The notes under the pieces: generated by a model | The model's input: only the letters and a program-made list of their open reading frames with translations | Databases searched by the model: none | Told to the model about the DNA's origin: nothing | Translations under genes and position numbers: made by a program | Part shown: positions 28,156 through 37,726 of the stretch, piece by piece | Layout of the letters: each line of letters opens with the position of its first letter | Position numbering within the stretch: the stretch's first letter is position 1 | DNA from: Mycetocola saprophilus | Lineage (GTDB): Bacteria; Actinomycetota; Actinomycetes; Actinomycetales; Microbacteriaceae | DNA length: 64,000 bases | NCBI RefSeq assembly: GCF_000718085.1 | Contig: NZ_JOEC01000001.1 | Coordinates: forward strand, 558,001-622,000 | Direction of reading: 5' to 3'

Positions 28156-29329
28156 AACCACCGCCCGCGTAAGCGTGGGCAAGCTGTTTTCGCCGCAATC
28201 ATCGAACTACTACCTGCTGCTGGGCACCACGATTTTCCTGGTGCTGATCGGCCTGGTGATGGTGCTCTCCGCCTCCAGCGTGGACTCCTGGCTGGACGAT
28301 AAGGGCTTCTTTGGTGGGTTCTGGAAGCAGGCCACCTTCGCGGTGATCGGGATTCCGCTGATGCTGATCATCAGCCGATTCAGCCTGGGCTTCTGGAAGA
28401 AGTGGGCCTGGGTCCTGCTGGGCATCACGCTGGTGCTGCAGCTACTGGTCTTCACCCCGCTGGGTATCGAGGACGGCGGTAACCGAAACTGGATTTCGCT
28501 GGGCGTTTTTACCGCTCAGCCCTCCGAGGCCGTGAAACTCGCACTGTGTATTTGGCTCGGCGTAGTTCTCGGTCGCAAGTACAACATGCTGGACAACTGG
28601 CGTCACGTGGTGATCCCGGTTGTTCCGGTGTCGATCGTGGCCCTTGGGCTGGTTCAGCTCGGCCATGACCTCGGTACCGTGATGATCATGGCCGTGCTGG
28701 TTTTTGGTGGCCTGTTCTTTGCCAACGTTAAGCTGCGCTACCTGGCCGTGCCGATCCTGCTGGCGGGTGTGGCCGTGCTGTTCTTCGTGATGACCAGCCA
28801 GAACCGTACCGACCGCATCGGCTCGTTCCTGGAGGAGGGTTGCGCCGACTATAACGGTCTGTGCTGGCAGCCCCTGCACGGCACCTGGGCGCTGGCCAAC
28901 GGCGGCGTGTTTGGGCTGGGCCTCGGCAACTCGCGCGAGAAGTTCTCCTGGTTGCCCGCGGCCTCCAACGACTATATTTTTGCCATCATCGGTGAGGAGC
29001 TCGGCCTGATTGGCGCGATCGTGGTCCTCGCCCTCTTTACCCTGCTGACCATCGGCTTCATCCGGGTGATTCGCTCGGCCACCGACCCCATGGTGCGCAT
29101 TACCACGGGCGCGATCCTGGTGTGGATCGTCGGTCAGGCACTCGTGAACATCGCGGTGGTGCTGCGCCTGCTGCCGGTTCTCGGTGTGCCGCTCCCGCTG
29201 CTTTCCCAGGGTGGAACCGCGCTGATCACCTCGCTCGCCGCCATCGGAGTGGTGCTATCCTTCGCCCGGGGGCAGTCGCAAAATAACATGCGTGAGGCGT
29301 CCGTCGTCTCCGCCCAGAAATCGGAGTAA
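28124..29329 (+). CDS. ftsW: SEDS glycosyltransferase FtsW
   Basis: A 401-residue SEDS protein with about ten membrane helices, which polymerises septal glycan together with FtsI. Visible family motifs are GNRNWISLG, QPSEAVKLA, GHDLGTVM and the C-terminal GVPLPLLSQGGTALI. The GTG at 28124 is fixed by GGGGAGGAAG 5-6 bases before it. It lies inside the end of murD. A frame extension to 28073 lacks a ribosome site. Confidence 0.96.
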   Translation: MDSPVSTPQDKTTARVSVGKLFSPQSSNYYLLLGTTIFLVLIGLVMVLSASSVDSWLDDKGFFGGFWKQATFAVIGIPLMLIISRFSLGFWKKWAWVLLGITLVLQLLVFTPLGIEDGGNRNWISLGVFTAQPSEAVKLALCIWLGVVLGRKYNMLDNWRHVVIPVVPVSIVALGLVQLGHDLGTVMIMAVLVFGGLFFANVKLRYLAVPILLAGVAVLFFVMTSQNRTDRIGSFLEEGCADYNGLCWQPLHGTWALANGGVFGLGLGNSREKFSWLPAASNDYIFAIIGEELGLIGAIVVLALFTLLTIGFIRVIRSATDPMVRITTGAILVWIVGQALVNIAVVLRLLPVLGVPLPLLSQGGTALITSLAAIGVVLSFARGQSQNNMREASVVSAQKSE

Positions 29330-29332
29330 TCC

Positions 29333-30409
29333 ATGACCAACTACCTTCTCGCCGGAGGTGGAACCGCGGGCCACGTGAACCCGCTGCTCGCCACCGCGGA
29401 CGCCCTGCGCGCCCGCGATCCCCAGGCTCAGATCTTTGTGCTGGGCACCAAGGAGGGACTCGAGGCTCGCCTCGTCCCCGCCCGCGGCTATGAGCTGTTG
29501 ACCATCGAGCGACTGCCCTTCCCACGCCGGATCAACGGCGCCGCCTTCAGCTTCCCCGCCCGGTTCCGCCGGGCCGTGGGGGAGGTGGAACGCATCATTC
29601 GTGATCGCAACATCGACGTGGTGATCGGCTACGGCGGTTATGCCTCCGCTCCCGCTTATCGGGCCGCCAAGCGCACCAAGACCCCGCTGGTGATCCACGA
29701 GGCCAACGCCAAGCCGGGTCTGGCCAATAAGGCCGGCGCCCGCTATACCGATCACATCGGTGTCGCCTTCCACGGCACCCGGCTGCGTAAGAGCAGCTAT
29801 GTGGGCATGCCGCTGCGCAGCGAGATCGTGAACCTTGAGCGCGATAGCGCCCGGGCCGAAGCCTATGAGCTGTTTGGGCTGGACCCGAAGCTGCGCACGC
29901 TGTTGGTGACCGGTGGCTCCACCGGTGCCCGCAAGCTCAACCAGACCATCGCCTCCGCGCAGGAGCAGATCGTGGCCGCGGGCTTCCAGATCCTGCACAT
30001 CGTGGGTGGACGCTCGGACCTGCGCGACACCGGTGCCCCCGGATACCGGGTCATCGAGTACTGTGACCGGATGGACCTGGCCCTCGCGGTGGCCGACTTC
30101 GCGGTTTCCCGCGCCGGTGCCGCGACCGTGAGCGAGATTTCGGCGCTGGGGATCCCCGCCGCCTACATCCCCTACCCGGTGGGTAACGGCGAGCAGCGCT
30201 TCAACGCGGCCGACGCCGTCCGTGCCGGCGGTGCCCTGCTGGTCAACGACGCCGACTTCACTCCCGAGTGGGTGCGCGACACGCTGATCCCGCTGCTGGG
30301 GGACCGAACCCGCGTTCAGGATATGGCTGTACAGTCGCGTCTGATGGGCAGCCTGGATGGGACCGAGCGTCTCATCGCGGTCATCGATGAGGCCGTGGCT
30401 CAGGGTTAG
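29333..30409 (+). CDS. murG: UDP-GlcNAc--lipid I GlcNAc transferase
   Basis: A 358-residue peripheral membrane GT-B enzyme that converts lipid I to lipid II. The N-terminal glycine loop GGGTAGHVNPLLA is present. VIGYGGYASAP and HEANAKPGLANK follow. In the C-terminal half, VTGGSTGARKLN and SRAGAATVSEI bind UDP-GlcNAc. The ATG lies 3 bases after the ftsW stop. Confidence 0.97.
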   Translation: MTNYLLAGGGTAGHVNPLLATADALRARDPQAQIFVLGTKEGLEARLVPARGYELLTIERLPFPRRINGAAFSFPARFRRAVGEVERIIRDRNIDVVIGYGGYASAPAYRAAKRTKTPLVIHEANAKPGLANKAGARYTDHIGVAFHGTRLRKSSYVGMPLRSEIVNLERDSARAEAYELFGLDPKLRTLLVTGGSTGARKLNQTIASAQEQIVAAGFQILHIVGGRSDLRDTGAPGYRVIEYCDRMDLALAVADFAVSRAGAATVSEISALGIPAAYIPYPVGNGEQRFNAADAVRAGGALLVNDADFTPEWVRDTLIPLLGDRTRVQDMAVQSRLMGSLDGTERLIAVIDEAVAQG

Positions 30410-30433
30410 TCCCGGGCCCACACATTTTTACAG

Positions 30434-30457
30434 CGCGGGGTGAGCCCGCGAAGGAGG
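30434..30457 (+). promoter_or_regulatory. Hairpin abutting the murC ribosome site
   Basis: CGCGGG-GTGAG-CCCGCG (30434-30450) sits directly against AAGGAGG (30451-30457), 9 bases before the murC GTG. It leaves the ribosome site open and may insulate it from upstream structure. Confidence 0.4.
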
Positions 30458-30466
30458 AAACACATC

Positions 30467-31867
30467 GTGATCAAACCGGACTTCTCGGTAGAGATTCCCG
30501 AAAACCTGGGTCGACTGCACTTTGTGGGCATCGGCGGATCGGGCATGAGCGGCATCGCACGCATGTACCTGCAGGCGGGCTTTGAGGTGTCGGGTTCGGA
30601 CCGAGAGGACTCGCCCAAGCTGGCGAGCCTGCGTGAGCTCGGGGCCACCACCTCGGTGGGTCATGACGCCGCCAACGCGGTGGGCGCGGACACCCTGGTG
30701 GTCACCAGCGCGCTGTGGCCCGAGAACCCCGAGTACCGCTATGCGATCGACAACGGCATCCCGGTGCTGCACCGCTCCCAGGCCCTGGCCGGGCTGACCC
30801 GCGGCAAGCGCCTGGTCGCCGTCGCCGGTGCCCACGGCAAAACCACCTCGACCGGCATGCTGGTCACCGGCCTGCTGGGCCTCGGCGAGAGCCCCAGCTT
30901 TGTCAACGGTGGCGTGATCGAGCCCTTCGGCGTCTCTAGCGATGGGGGCACCGGAGAGCTGTTTGTCCTGGAAGCCGACGAGTCCGACGGCTCCTTCCTG
31001 CTGTACGACACCGCGGTGGCGCTGATCACCAATGTGGACACCGACCACCTGGACCACTACGGCAGCCTCGACGCGTTTGACGCGGCCTTTGTGGAATTCG
31101 CCGAGAAGACCCGCGAGTTTGTGGCGATCTCCTCGGATGATCCCGGAGCAAAGCGCATCACCGCGCAGTTCTCCGCGGACACCCGCGTGCTGAGCTTCGG
31201 CGAGGCCGAGGATGCCACCGTGCGCGTGCACAACATCCTGACCGACGGCAACGTGACCTTCACCCTGACCTACCAGGGTGTGGACCATGTGGCCACCCTC
31301 CGCGTGCCCGGCCACCACAACGCGCTGAACGCCGCGGGTGCGGTGACCGTGCTGATCGGCCTGGGCTTTGACCCGGCCGCCGCACTGGCCGCCGTCGCCG
31401 AATTCGGGGGCACCCAGCGCCGGTTCGACCTGCACGGTGTGGCCGCCGGCGTGAGCGTGTATGACGACTACGCCCACCACCCGACCGAGGTCGAGGCCGC
31501 GCTGACCGCCGCCCGCGACGTGGTGGGGGAGGGTCGCATCATCGCGATCCAGCAGCCGCACCTGTTCAGCCGCACGATGGCCCTGGCCGGCGAGTTCGCC
31601 GAGGTGCTTGAGCGCGTGGCCGACCACACCGTGGTACTGGACATCTGTGCCGCCCGCGAGGACCCAATCCCCGGCGTGACCGGAGAGATCGTCTCCTCGC
31701 GCTGGGAGGACCCCACCCGGGTGCACTACGAGGCCGACTGGCAGGCTGCCGCCGACTACGTGGCCACCGTTGCCCGTCCCGGCGACTTTGTGGTGACCCT
31801 GGGCTGCGGCGACGTATATAAGATCATCCCGCAGGTGCTGACCTCCCTCGAGGAACACGGCAACTAG
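30467..31867 (+). CDS. murC: UDP-MurNAc--L-alanine ligase
   Basis: A 466-residue Mur ligase that adds the first amino acid, L-Ala. The N-terminal [16 protein letters not shown] binds the UDP group. The ATP loop is [11 protein letters not shown] (about 121-131), followed by [11 protein letters not shown] and [11 protein letters not shown], which are MurC-specific. The GTG at 30467 is set by AAGGAGG at 9 bases. The gene runs directly into ftsQ with no gap. Confidence 0.97.
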   Translation: MIKPDFSVEIPENLGRLHFVGIGGSGMSGIARMYLQAGFEVSGSDREDSPKLASLRELGATTSVGHDAANAVGADTLVVTSALWPENPEYRYAIDNGIPVLHRSQALAGLTRGKRLVAVAGAHGKTTSTGMLVTGLLGLGESPSFVNGGVIEPFGVSSDGGTGELFVLEADESDGSFLLYDTAVALITNVDTDHLDHYGSLDAFDAAFVEFAEKTREFVAISSDDPGAKRITAQFSADTRVLSFGEAEDATVRVHNILTDGNVTFTLTYQGVDHVATLRVPGHHNALNAAGAVTVLIGLGFDPAAALAAVAEFGGTQRRFDLHGVAAGVSVYDDYAHHPTEVEAALTAARDVVGEGRIIAIQQPHLFSRTMALAGEFAEVLERVADHTVVLDICAAREDPIPGVTGEIVSSRWEDPTRVHYEADWQAAADYVATVARPGDFVVTLGCGDVYKIIPQVLTSLEEHGN

Positions 31868-33253
31868 GTGAAGCGCCCCTCCGGCGTTCCCCACACGCCC
31901 AAGCCCGGTGACGGACAGAAGACGCCACGCCCCGAACGGGACGGTGCGCGATCGGTCGAGCCCGCCGAGCGCTCCGCGGTTGGGCGACCGGGAAGCGAGC
32001 CGGCCGTCTCCGACTCGCGGTCCGAGGCGCGCCGGGGCCCGGAATCGACTCCGGCTCGGGACACCGACCCCGGTGCCGACGCCGCGCCCGCACCCACCGG
32101 TTGGGTGGCCGAGGCGCTCAACCGGGCCCGGGCCGCGGCTGGGGCGCAGGCGGCATCGAGCGCGAACGCCGCCTCCGATGCGGGTGCCACGGATAAGACC
32201 CCGGACACAACCGCGGACGCGAACCCGGTTCGACCCGGTGCGAGCCGGTCGCCCCTGACCGCCGATGACGAGGCTACCCAGGACCTCTCGGCCCTGCGCG
32301 CACCCACCTCGCCCGCCTCGGCCCGTAACGATGCCTCCGGCTCGGTGTCCTCGGTTGCCGACTCCGGGCTCACCGGCTCGGCCACCGCCGATTCAGCGAT
32401 CTTCGGCTCCGCCGCGTCCGCAACCAGCGTGCCCTCGTCCGCCGAGCGTGAGTCTGCGAGCGGCCGACGCCCCGTCGCCGACCCGCTGGCTCCCGAGCGA
32501 GCGGGCCGGACGGCACGGGAGGCCAGGCGCGAGCGCAAGCGCTTTGAACGCGCCGAGGTGCGTCGCTTCACCGTGCGCAGCCGTCGGCGTCGGCGTGCCT
32601 GGCTGATCGGAATCGGCTCGGTTGCCGCCGTGGCCCTGCTCGCGGTGATCGTGAGCTACACGCCGATCCTCTCGGTGCGCAAGATCGAGGTGCGCGGAAC
32701 CGAGCGGCTCAGCGCCTCCTCGCTCGAGCACAAGCTCTCCGGCGAGTTAGGGACCCCGTTCCCGCTGGTGGATCAGAGCGCGATCAAGGCCGTGCTCACC
32801 GAGTTCCCGCTGATCGAGTCCTACCGGGTGGAATCCAGCCCGCCCTCGACACTGATTCTGCGGATCGTGGAGCGCACCCCGGTCGGGGTGGTCGCCGTGG
32901 ACGGCGGCTTCGAACTCGTGGATGCCGCCGGGGTGGTCATCGAACGTACCGGGGAGAAGCCCGCCGACTATCCGGTGATTACCGTGGACCGTTCCAAGTC
33001 GATGGATGCGTTCAGGGCGGCCGCCGCGGTTCTGCGGACCATGCCCGAGGATCTGCGCGTCAAGGTCTCCTCGATCGGTGCCACCACCCGGGACGATGTG
33101 ACCTTCGGGCTGGTCGACTCGGAGACCGTGGTGCTCTGGGGGGATGCCAGCGACGGCGTGGTGAAGGCCAAGCTGCTCGAGGCCCTGATGCGTGCGCAGC
33201 CCGACGCCCAGCGCTTCAACGTGACCTCGCCGGAGATCGGCGTGGTCGGCTAG
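31868..33253 (+). CDS. ftsQ: Division protein FtsQ with long disordered N-terminus
   Basis: A 461-residue protein. Residues 1 to about 240 are a cytosolic low-complexity region rich in Ala, Pro, Ser, Asp and Arg. A basic stretch and one membrane helix follow (about 244-265). The outside part has a POTRA domain (VRKIEVRGTERLSASSLEHKL) and the FtsQ/DivIB beta domain (VERTPVGVVAVDGGFELVDAAG). FtsQ connects FtsL, DivIC and the septal synthase. Typical FtsQ has a cytosolic tail several times shorter. The GTG follows the murC TAG without a gap. A terminator follows. Confidence 0.93.
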   Translation: MKRPSGVPHTPKPGDGQKTPRPERDGARSVEPAERSAVGRPGSEPAVSDSRSEARRGPESTPARDTDPGADAAPAPTGWVAEALNRARAAAGAQAASSANAASDAGATDKTPDTTADANPVRPGASRSPLTADDEATQDLSALRAPTSPASARNDASGSVSSVADSGLTGSATADSAIFGSAASATSVPSSAERESASGRRPVADPLAPERAGRTAREARRERKRFERAEVRRFTVRSRRRRRAWLIGIGSVAAVALLAVIVSYTPILSVRKIEVRGTERLSASSLEHKLSGELGTPFPLVDQSAIKAVLTEFPLIESYRVESSPPSTLILRIVERTPVGVVAVDGGFELVDAAGVVIERTGEKPADYPVITVDRSKSMDAFRAAAAVLRTMPEDLRVKVSSIGATTRDDVTFGLVDSETVVLWGDASDGVVKAKLLEALMRAQPDAQRFNVTSPEIGVVG

Positions 33254-33272
33254 CCCAAGAATTATCCCCGTG

Positions 33273-33308
33273 AAAACCGCCCTGGACCACCCGGTCCGGG
33301 CGGTTTTT
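33273..33308 (+). terminator. Terminator between ftsQ and ftsZ
   Basis: A stem of about 15 bp with one bulge, an ACCC loop, then TTTTT. It separates the mur/fts operon from ftsZ. Confidence 0.88.
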
Positions 33309-33453
33309 CCCTTCTTTGCCTGGAAACTCTCGACACGCGGGCGTGTCGGCGGCGCGGGAGCGTTCGTTGGGCATACCGTCAGGGAAAGGAAATGCATACT
33401 GAGCATAACTTTAAGCCTCAAGTAGAGGTTGAAAGTTCTCACCGGAGGTCGAC
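33309..33453 (+). promoter_or_regulatory. ftsZ promoter region with CGACACGC palindrome
   Basis: CGACACGC (33331-33338), GG, GCGTGTCG (33341-33348) form a perfect inverted repeat 106-123 bases before the start. AT-rich -10 candidates (TACCGT, TACTGA, TAACTT) lie between 33375 and 33412. CGGAGG is 6 bases before the GTG. The half-site contains GACAC, the core reported for WhiA in Streptomyces. Which protein binds here is not known. Confidence 0.5.
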
Positions 33454-34617
33454 GTGACAGCAAACCAGAACTACCTCGCCGAGATCAAGGTCGTCGGCAT
33501 CGGCGGAGGCGGCGTGAACGCCGTCAACCGCATGATCGAGCTTGGCCTCCGCGGCGTTGAATTCATCGCCATCAACACCGACGCCCAGGCACTCTTGATG
33601 AGTGACGCCGACGTCAAGCTCGACGTCGGACGCGAGCTGACCCGCGGCCTCGGTGCCGGCGCGGACCCCGAGGTGGGCCGTCGTGCCGCCGAGGACCACG
33701 CCGAGGAAATCGAGAACGCCCTCGCCGGCGCCGATATGGTCTTTGTGACCGCGGGAGAGGGTGGCGGAACCGGAACCGGTGGTGCCCCCGTCGTCGCACG
33801 CATCGCCAAGTCGATCGGTGCCCTGACCATCGGTGTGGTGACCAAGCCCTTCGGGTTCGAGGGTCGCCGCCGTCAGGCCCAGGCCGAGCTCGGCGTGGCC
33901 AAGCTCAAGGAAGAGGTCGACACCCTCATCGTGGTGCCGAACGACCGCCTCCTGGAAATCAGCGACCGCGGCATCTCGATGGTCGAAGCCTTCGCCACCG
34001 CCGACCAGGTGCTGCTCGCCGGTGTCCAGGGCATCACCGATCTGATCACGACCCCGGGTCTGATCAACCTCGACTTCGCCGACGTCAAGTCGGTTATGCA
34101 GGGTGCGGGCTCCGCGCTGATGGGTATCGGCTCCTCGCGCGGCGCAGACCGCGCGATCAAGGCCGCCGAGCTCGCCGTGGCCTCGCCGCTGCTGGAAGCC
34201 TCGATCGAGGGTGCACACGGCGTGCTGCTCTCGATCCAGGGTGGATCCAACCTGGGTATCTTCGAGATCAACGACGCCGCGCGTCTGGTCCAGGAGGCCG
34301 TGCACCCCGAGGCGAACATCATCTTCGGTACCGTGATCGACGACAGCCTCGGCGACGAGGTGCGCGTCACGGTCATCGCCGCGGGCTTTGACGGCGGCGA
34401 ACCGCCGGCCAAGAACGTCGAGGCCATGAAGGACGCGAAGATCGGTGCGGGCGGGGTTCTGACCTCGACCGAGGAGGTTGCCGCGACCGAGATGATCGTG
34501 GACGAGCCGGCCTCGGGTTGGAACGTCACCGCCGAGAACCTCGACACCCCGCCGGCCACCGCCGACCCGGCATTCGCCGATTCGGCCGAGCTGGACATCC
34601 CGGACTTCCTCAAGTAA
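33454..34617 (+). CDS. ftsZ: Cell division GTPase FtsZ
   Basis: A 387-residue tubulin homologue that forms the Z ring. The tubulin signature GGGTGTGG is at 103-110. The T7 loop region [13 protein letters not shown] supplies catalytic Asp residues. The C-terminal tail ends in the conserved peptide DIPDFLK, which in actinobacteria binds SepF and FtsW. SepF is encoded two genes downstream. The GTG has GGAGG at 6 bases. Its own promoter region follows a terminator, so it can be expressed apart from the mur genes. Confidence 0.98.
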   Translation: MTANQNYLAEIKVVGIGGGGVNAVNRMIELGLRGVEFIAINTDAQALLMSDADVKLDVGRELTRGLGAGADPEVGRRAAEDHAEEIENALAGADMVFVTAGEGGGTGTGGAPVVARIAKSIGALTIGVVTKPFGFEGRRRQAQAELGVAKLKEEVDTLIVVPNDRLLEISDRGISMVEAFATADQVLLAGVQGITDLITTPGLINLDFADVKSVMQGAGSALMGIGSSRGADRAIKAAELAVASPLLEASIEGAHGVLLSIQGGSNLGIFEINDAARLVQEAVHPEANIIFGTVIDDSLGDEVRVTVIAAGFDGGEPPAKNVEAMKDAKIGAGGVLTSTEEVAATEMIVDEPASGWNVTAENLDTPPATADPAFADSAELDIPDFLK

Positions 34618-34632
34618 CAAGAAGTTTCACGC

Positions 34633-35424
34633 ATGACGCTCAGTGTGCCCGCCGGCGGCGAGGGAATCTCCCTCGCCGCCGCTGCGGCATCCGCCCCCGA
34701 GTCCTCGAGAATCACCGAACCCGTCACTCCCGTGCTCACCGACCCCACCCGCGCCACGGCGCTTGGCGAAATGACCGCGCGGATCGATGCCGCCGCCCGC
34801 GCCGCGGGTCGTAGCCCCGAGGAGATCACCACCATCGTGGTGACCAAGTTCCACCCGGCCGACCTCGTCCGCGACCTGTATGCCCTGGGCGTGCGGGACG
34901 TGGGGGAGAACCGCCACCAGGAGGCCCGGGACAAGGCCGAGGAAACCGCGGACCTGACCGGTCTGCGCTGGCACTTTATCGGTCAGTTGCAGTCCAAGAA
35001 GGCGCGCCAGGTGCGACGCTATGCCAGCAGCGTGCACTCGCTGGATCGCATCAGCGTCGTGGACGCCCTCGCCCAGGCGGACCCCGAGTTCCCCGATGCG
35101 CCCCCGCTGCCCGGCTTCATTCAGGTCAACCTGACCGACGATCCGGCCCGCGGCGGCGTGCACCCCGACGACGTCCTCGCCCTGGCCACCCGGGTCCTTG
35201 AGGCCCCGGCGTTGAGCCTGCAGGGAGTCATGGCGGTGGCCCCGCTGGAGGGGGATCCTAGGATCGCCTTCGAGCGTCTGCGCGAACTCTCAGATCGCGT
35301 GCGTACGCTCAAACCAGACGCCCGGTATATCTCTGCCGGAATGTCTCACGACTTTGCCGAAGCCATTGCCGAGGGTGCGACACACCTGAGAATTGGTTCC
35401 GCAATCACCGGCAATCGCCGCTGA
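34633..35424 (+). CDS. PLP-binding protein, YggS family
   Basis: A 263-residue pyridoxal-phosphate-binding protein of the YggS/PROSC family, a vitamin B6 homeostasis factor without known catalytic turnover. The PLP-binding Lys is in [40 protein letters not shown] and [12 protein letters not shown] are family motifs, and LRIGSAITG ends the barrel. An N-terminal extension of about 40 residues is unusual. A start at a later ATG (MTARID) would remove it. The place between ftsZ and sepF is typical of Gram-positives. Confidence 0.93.
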   Translation: MTLSVPAGGEGISLAAAAASAPESSRITEPVTPVLTDPTRATALGEMTARIDAAARAAGRSPEEITTIVVTKFHPADLVRDLYALGVRDVGENRHQEARDKAEETADLTGLRWHFIGQLQSKKARQVRRYASSVHSLDRISVVDALAQADPEFPDAPPLPGFIQVNLTDDPARGGVHPDDVLALATRVLEAPALSLQGVMAVAPLEGDPRIAFERLRELSDRVRTLKPDARYISAGMSHDFAEAIAEGATHLRIGSAITGNRR

Positions 35425-35470
35425 CCACGTTAACATTTTCCTAAGAACCGCGCGAAAATCGGAGGTACCA

Positions 35471-35983
35471 ATGTCCAACCCGCTCAAGAAGACCATGGTC
35501 TATTTGGGACTGGCTGATGATGACCTCGAGTATCAGGAGGCTCAGCAGAAGGCTGCCGCACAGGCTCAGGCGGATGAACCCGCCGCGCCCGCGAGCGCCG
35601 CGCCTGCCCCGGCTCCGGTAGCTCCGGTCCAGGCACCCGTGCGTGCCTCGGTCACCCCGCTGCGTCGTCCCGCCGTGACCCGTCAGGCCGCGCCGAACGA
35701 ACTCAACGAGATCCTCACCGTGCACCCCAAGCAGTACAAGGATGCCCAGGTGATCGCCGAGACCTTCCGCGAGGGAGTGCCGGTGATCATCAACCTGTCG
35801 CAGATGAGCGACGGTGACGCGCGTCGCCTGATCGACTTCGCCAGCGGCCTCTCGCAGGGTCTCGGCGGCAAGATCGAGCGCGTGACCAGCAAGGTATTCC
35901 TGCTCTCGCCGCAGCACGTGGCAATCCTGGGTGACGCGGCCGAGTCCGCGGATGCCGAGAACACCTTCTTCGCACAGCAGTAG
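35471..35983 (+). CDS. sepF: Cell division protein SepF
   Basis: A 170-residue protein with the membrane-targeting N-terminus [18 protein letters not shown], an Ala/Pro linker (about 40-75) and the C-terminal SepF domain ([29 protein letters not shown]). SepF binds the FtsZ tail and anchors the ring to the membrane, replacing FtsA/ZipA in actinobacteria. The start at 35471 has GGAGG at 6 bases. Confidence 0.96.
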   Translation: MSNPLKKTMVYLGLADDDLEYQEAQQKAAAQAQADEPAAPASAAPAPAPVAPVQAPVRASVTPLRRPAVTRQAAPNELNEILTVHPKQYKDAQVIAETFREGVPVIINLSQMSDGDARRLIDFASGLSQGLGGKIERVTSKVFLLSPQHVAILGDAAESADAENTFFAQQ

Positions 35984-35994
35984 TTGATTTCGCG

Positions 35995-36291
35995 GTGATT
36001 GGTCTTCTCCGGTTCATCATTGGGAACCTGCTCCTTCTCTATTTCCTCATTCTCTGGGTGCGGTTTGCACTGGAGCTCTTTCGCTCCATTCGTCCGGGCT
36101 GGCGCCCGGGCCGCGCCCTCATGGTGATCGCCGAAATCGTGTTCACCGTGACGGATCCGCCGATTCGGTTCTTTCGGCGGATCCTCCCTCCGGTGCGAAT
36201 CGGTGGGGCGATGCTCGACTTCGGGTGGAGCATCACCATGTTCTGTGTCCTCATTGCGATGACACTCGTGAACAACTTTCTCCGTATTTAG
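35995..36291 (+). CDS. YggT-family membrane protein
   Basis: A 98-residue protein with two or three hydrophobic segments (about 4-25 and 75-95) and the YggT signature FTVTDPPIRFFRRILPPVRIGG. Its function is unknown. It usually lies between sepF and divIVA, as here, which suggests a role in division or polar growth. The GTG starts 12 bases after the sepF stop. Confidence 0.9.
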   Translation: MIGLLRFIIGNLLLLYFLILWVRFALELFRSIRPGWRPGRALMVIAEIVFTVTDPPIRFFRRILPPVRIGGAMLDFGWSITMFCVLIAMTLVNNFLRI

Positions 36292-36420
36292 ACGCTTCAC
36301 GATAGGGTGAAGTGTCACGACCCTCGTCTTCTGGCGGGGTCATCCATAAAGTTTTTGGGTCTCCGAAACCTCGGGGACGTCAAATCCGCAATCTGTCGTT
36401 ACAAGTAAGGGTGAACAGCC

Positions 36421-37020
36421 ATGGCGCTAACTCCGGAAGATGTAGTCAACAAGCAGTTCCAGCAGACCAAGTTCCGCGAGGGCTACGACCAGGACGAGGT
36501 CGATGACTTCCTGGATGAGGTCGTTGTTGAGCTGCGTCGTCTGACCCAGGAAAACCAGGAGCTCACCGAGCGCCTGAAGGCCTTCGAGAGCGGCAACGCC
36601 CCCGTGGCCGCCGCTCCGAGCACCACCCCCGTGGCCGCCGTTCCGGCTCCGGTCTCCGCCGTGCCCGCACCGGTTGCTGCCGCACCTGCCGCCGCCGCGC
36701 CGACCGGCGATGACGCAGAGAGCTCCTCGAGCCTGCTGCAGCTGGCTCGTCGCCTGCACGACGAGCACATCAAGGAGGGCACCGAGAAGCGCGACGCGCT
36801 GATCGCCGAGGGCCACGCCACCGCCGCCCGCCTGATCGCCGAGACCGAGGCCAAGCAGCGCGCGCAGGTCGAGATCCTCGACAAGCAGAAGGTTGTCCTG
36901 GAGACCAAGATCGACGAGCTGCGCACCTTTGAGCGCGACTACCGTAAGCAGCTGCGCGGTTACATCGAGGGTCAGCTGAAGGAGCTCGACGAGCAGTCGG
37001 GCACCGGTTCCTCGAAGTAA
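36421..37020 (+). CDS. divIVA: Polar growth protein DivIVA (Wag31)
   Basis: A 199-residue coiled-coil protein. The N-terminal membrane-curvature domain is clear (LTPEDVVNKQFQQTKFREGYDQDEVDDFLDE, shown by its short motifs VVNKQF and YDQDEVDDFLD). A coiled coil runs to about 60. A flexible Ala/Pro/Val linker follows (about 61-95), then a second coiled coil to about 190. It marks the poles and directs cell wall growth. It is shorter than mycobacterial Wag31. The 129-base upstream gap probably holds its own promoter. Confidence 0.95.
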   Translation: MALTPEDVVNKQFQQTKFREGYDQDEVDDFLDEVVVELRRLTQENQELTERLKAFESGNAPVAAAPSTTPVAAVPAPVSAVPAPVAAAPAAAAPTGDDAESSSSLLQLARRLHDEHIKEGTEKRDALIAEGHATAARLIAETEAKQRAQVEILDKQKVVLETKIDELRTFERDYRKQLRGYIEGQLKELDEQSGTGSSK

Positions 37021-37024
37021 ATTC

Positions 37025-37726
37025 TTGTCGCAGGAATCTCCGGCTCGAGCCGGTAAGTGGGCAGTCCCGCTGTTGGCGATTATCGCCGCGGCGGGACTGT
37101 CTGCTGATCAGCTCGCCAAGTATCTGGTCACCACCAATCTGACCCTGCACGAGCCCGTCCCGATCATCGGTGACTTCCTCGTGTTCTACTACATTAAAAA
37201 CCCCGGTGCCGCGTTCTCGCTGGCCAGCGGCATGACCTGGATCTTCTCGATCCTGGCCTCCGCCGTGGTCATCGCGATCATCGTGTTTGCTCGTCGCGGA
37301 AAGATTCGCTCCCGCGCCTGGGCCGTGATGATCGGCCTGCTGCTGGGCGGGGTCCTGGGTAACCTGACCGATCGCCTGTTCCGTGAGCCCTCCTTCGGGC
37401 TGGGACACGTGGTGGACTTCATCTCGACCCCGTGGATGCTGCCCGCCGTGTACAACGTGGCGGACATCCTGATCGTGTCCTCGATGGGTCTGTTCCTCAT
37501 TCTTTCGTTCATGGGCATCAACCTGGATGGAACCCGCGCCCCCGGCCGTGCCGCGCGTCGCGCGGAGGCTGCCGAACGCGATGGTGCCGCCCTGGGTGCC
37601 GCGATCGACGCCTCCCTCGCCGCCGGCGATGCCGAGGAGGAAGCCGCACGCGCGGCTACTCGCAAGACCGCGGCCGATGCCGCAGATCCTTCGGTTTCCG
37701 AGGAGGAGCCCCATGCAAAGCCGTAG
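37025..37726 (+). CDS. lspA: Lipoprotein signal peptidase (signal peptidase II)
   Basis: A 233-residue membrane aspartyl protease that cleaves prolipoprotein signal peptides. It has four membrane helices. The catalytic Asp pair is D116 (GNLTDRL) and D147 (YNVADILI), with KNPGAAFS in the first periplasmic loop. A cytosolic tail of about 65 residues rich in Ala and Glu follows. The start is a TTG directly after divIVA. The last 14 bases overlap rluD. A local substrate is the lipoprotein CtaC. Confidence 0.94.
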   Translation: MSQESPARAGKWAVPLLAIIAAAGLSADQLAKYLVTTNLTLHEPVPIIGDFLVFYYIKNPGAAFSLASGMTWIFSILASAVVIAIIVFARRGKIRSRAWAVMIGLLLGGVLGNLTDRLFREPSFGLGHVVDFISTPWMLPAVYNVADILIVSSMGLFLILSFMGINLDGTRAPGRAARRAEAAERDGAALGAAIDASLAAGDAEEEAARAATRKTAADAADPSVSEEEPHAKP

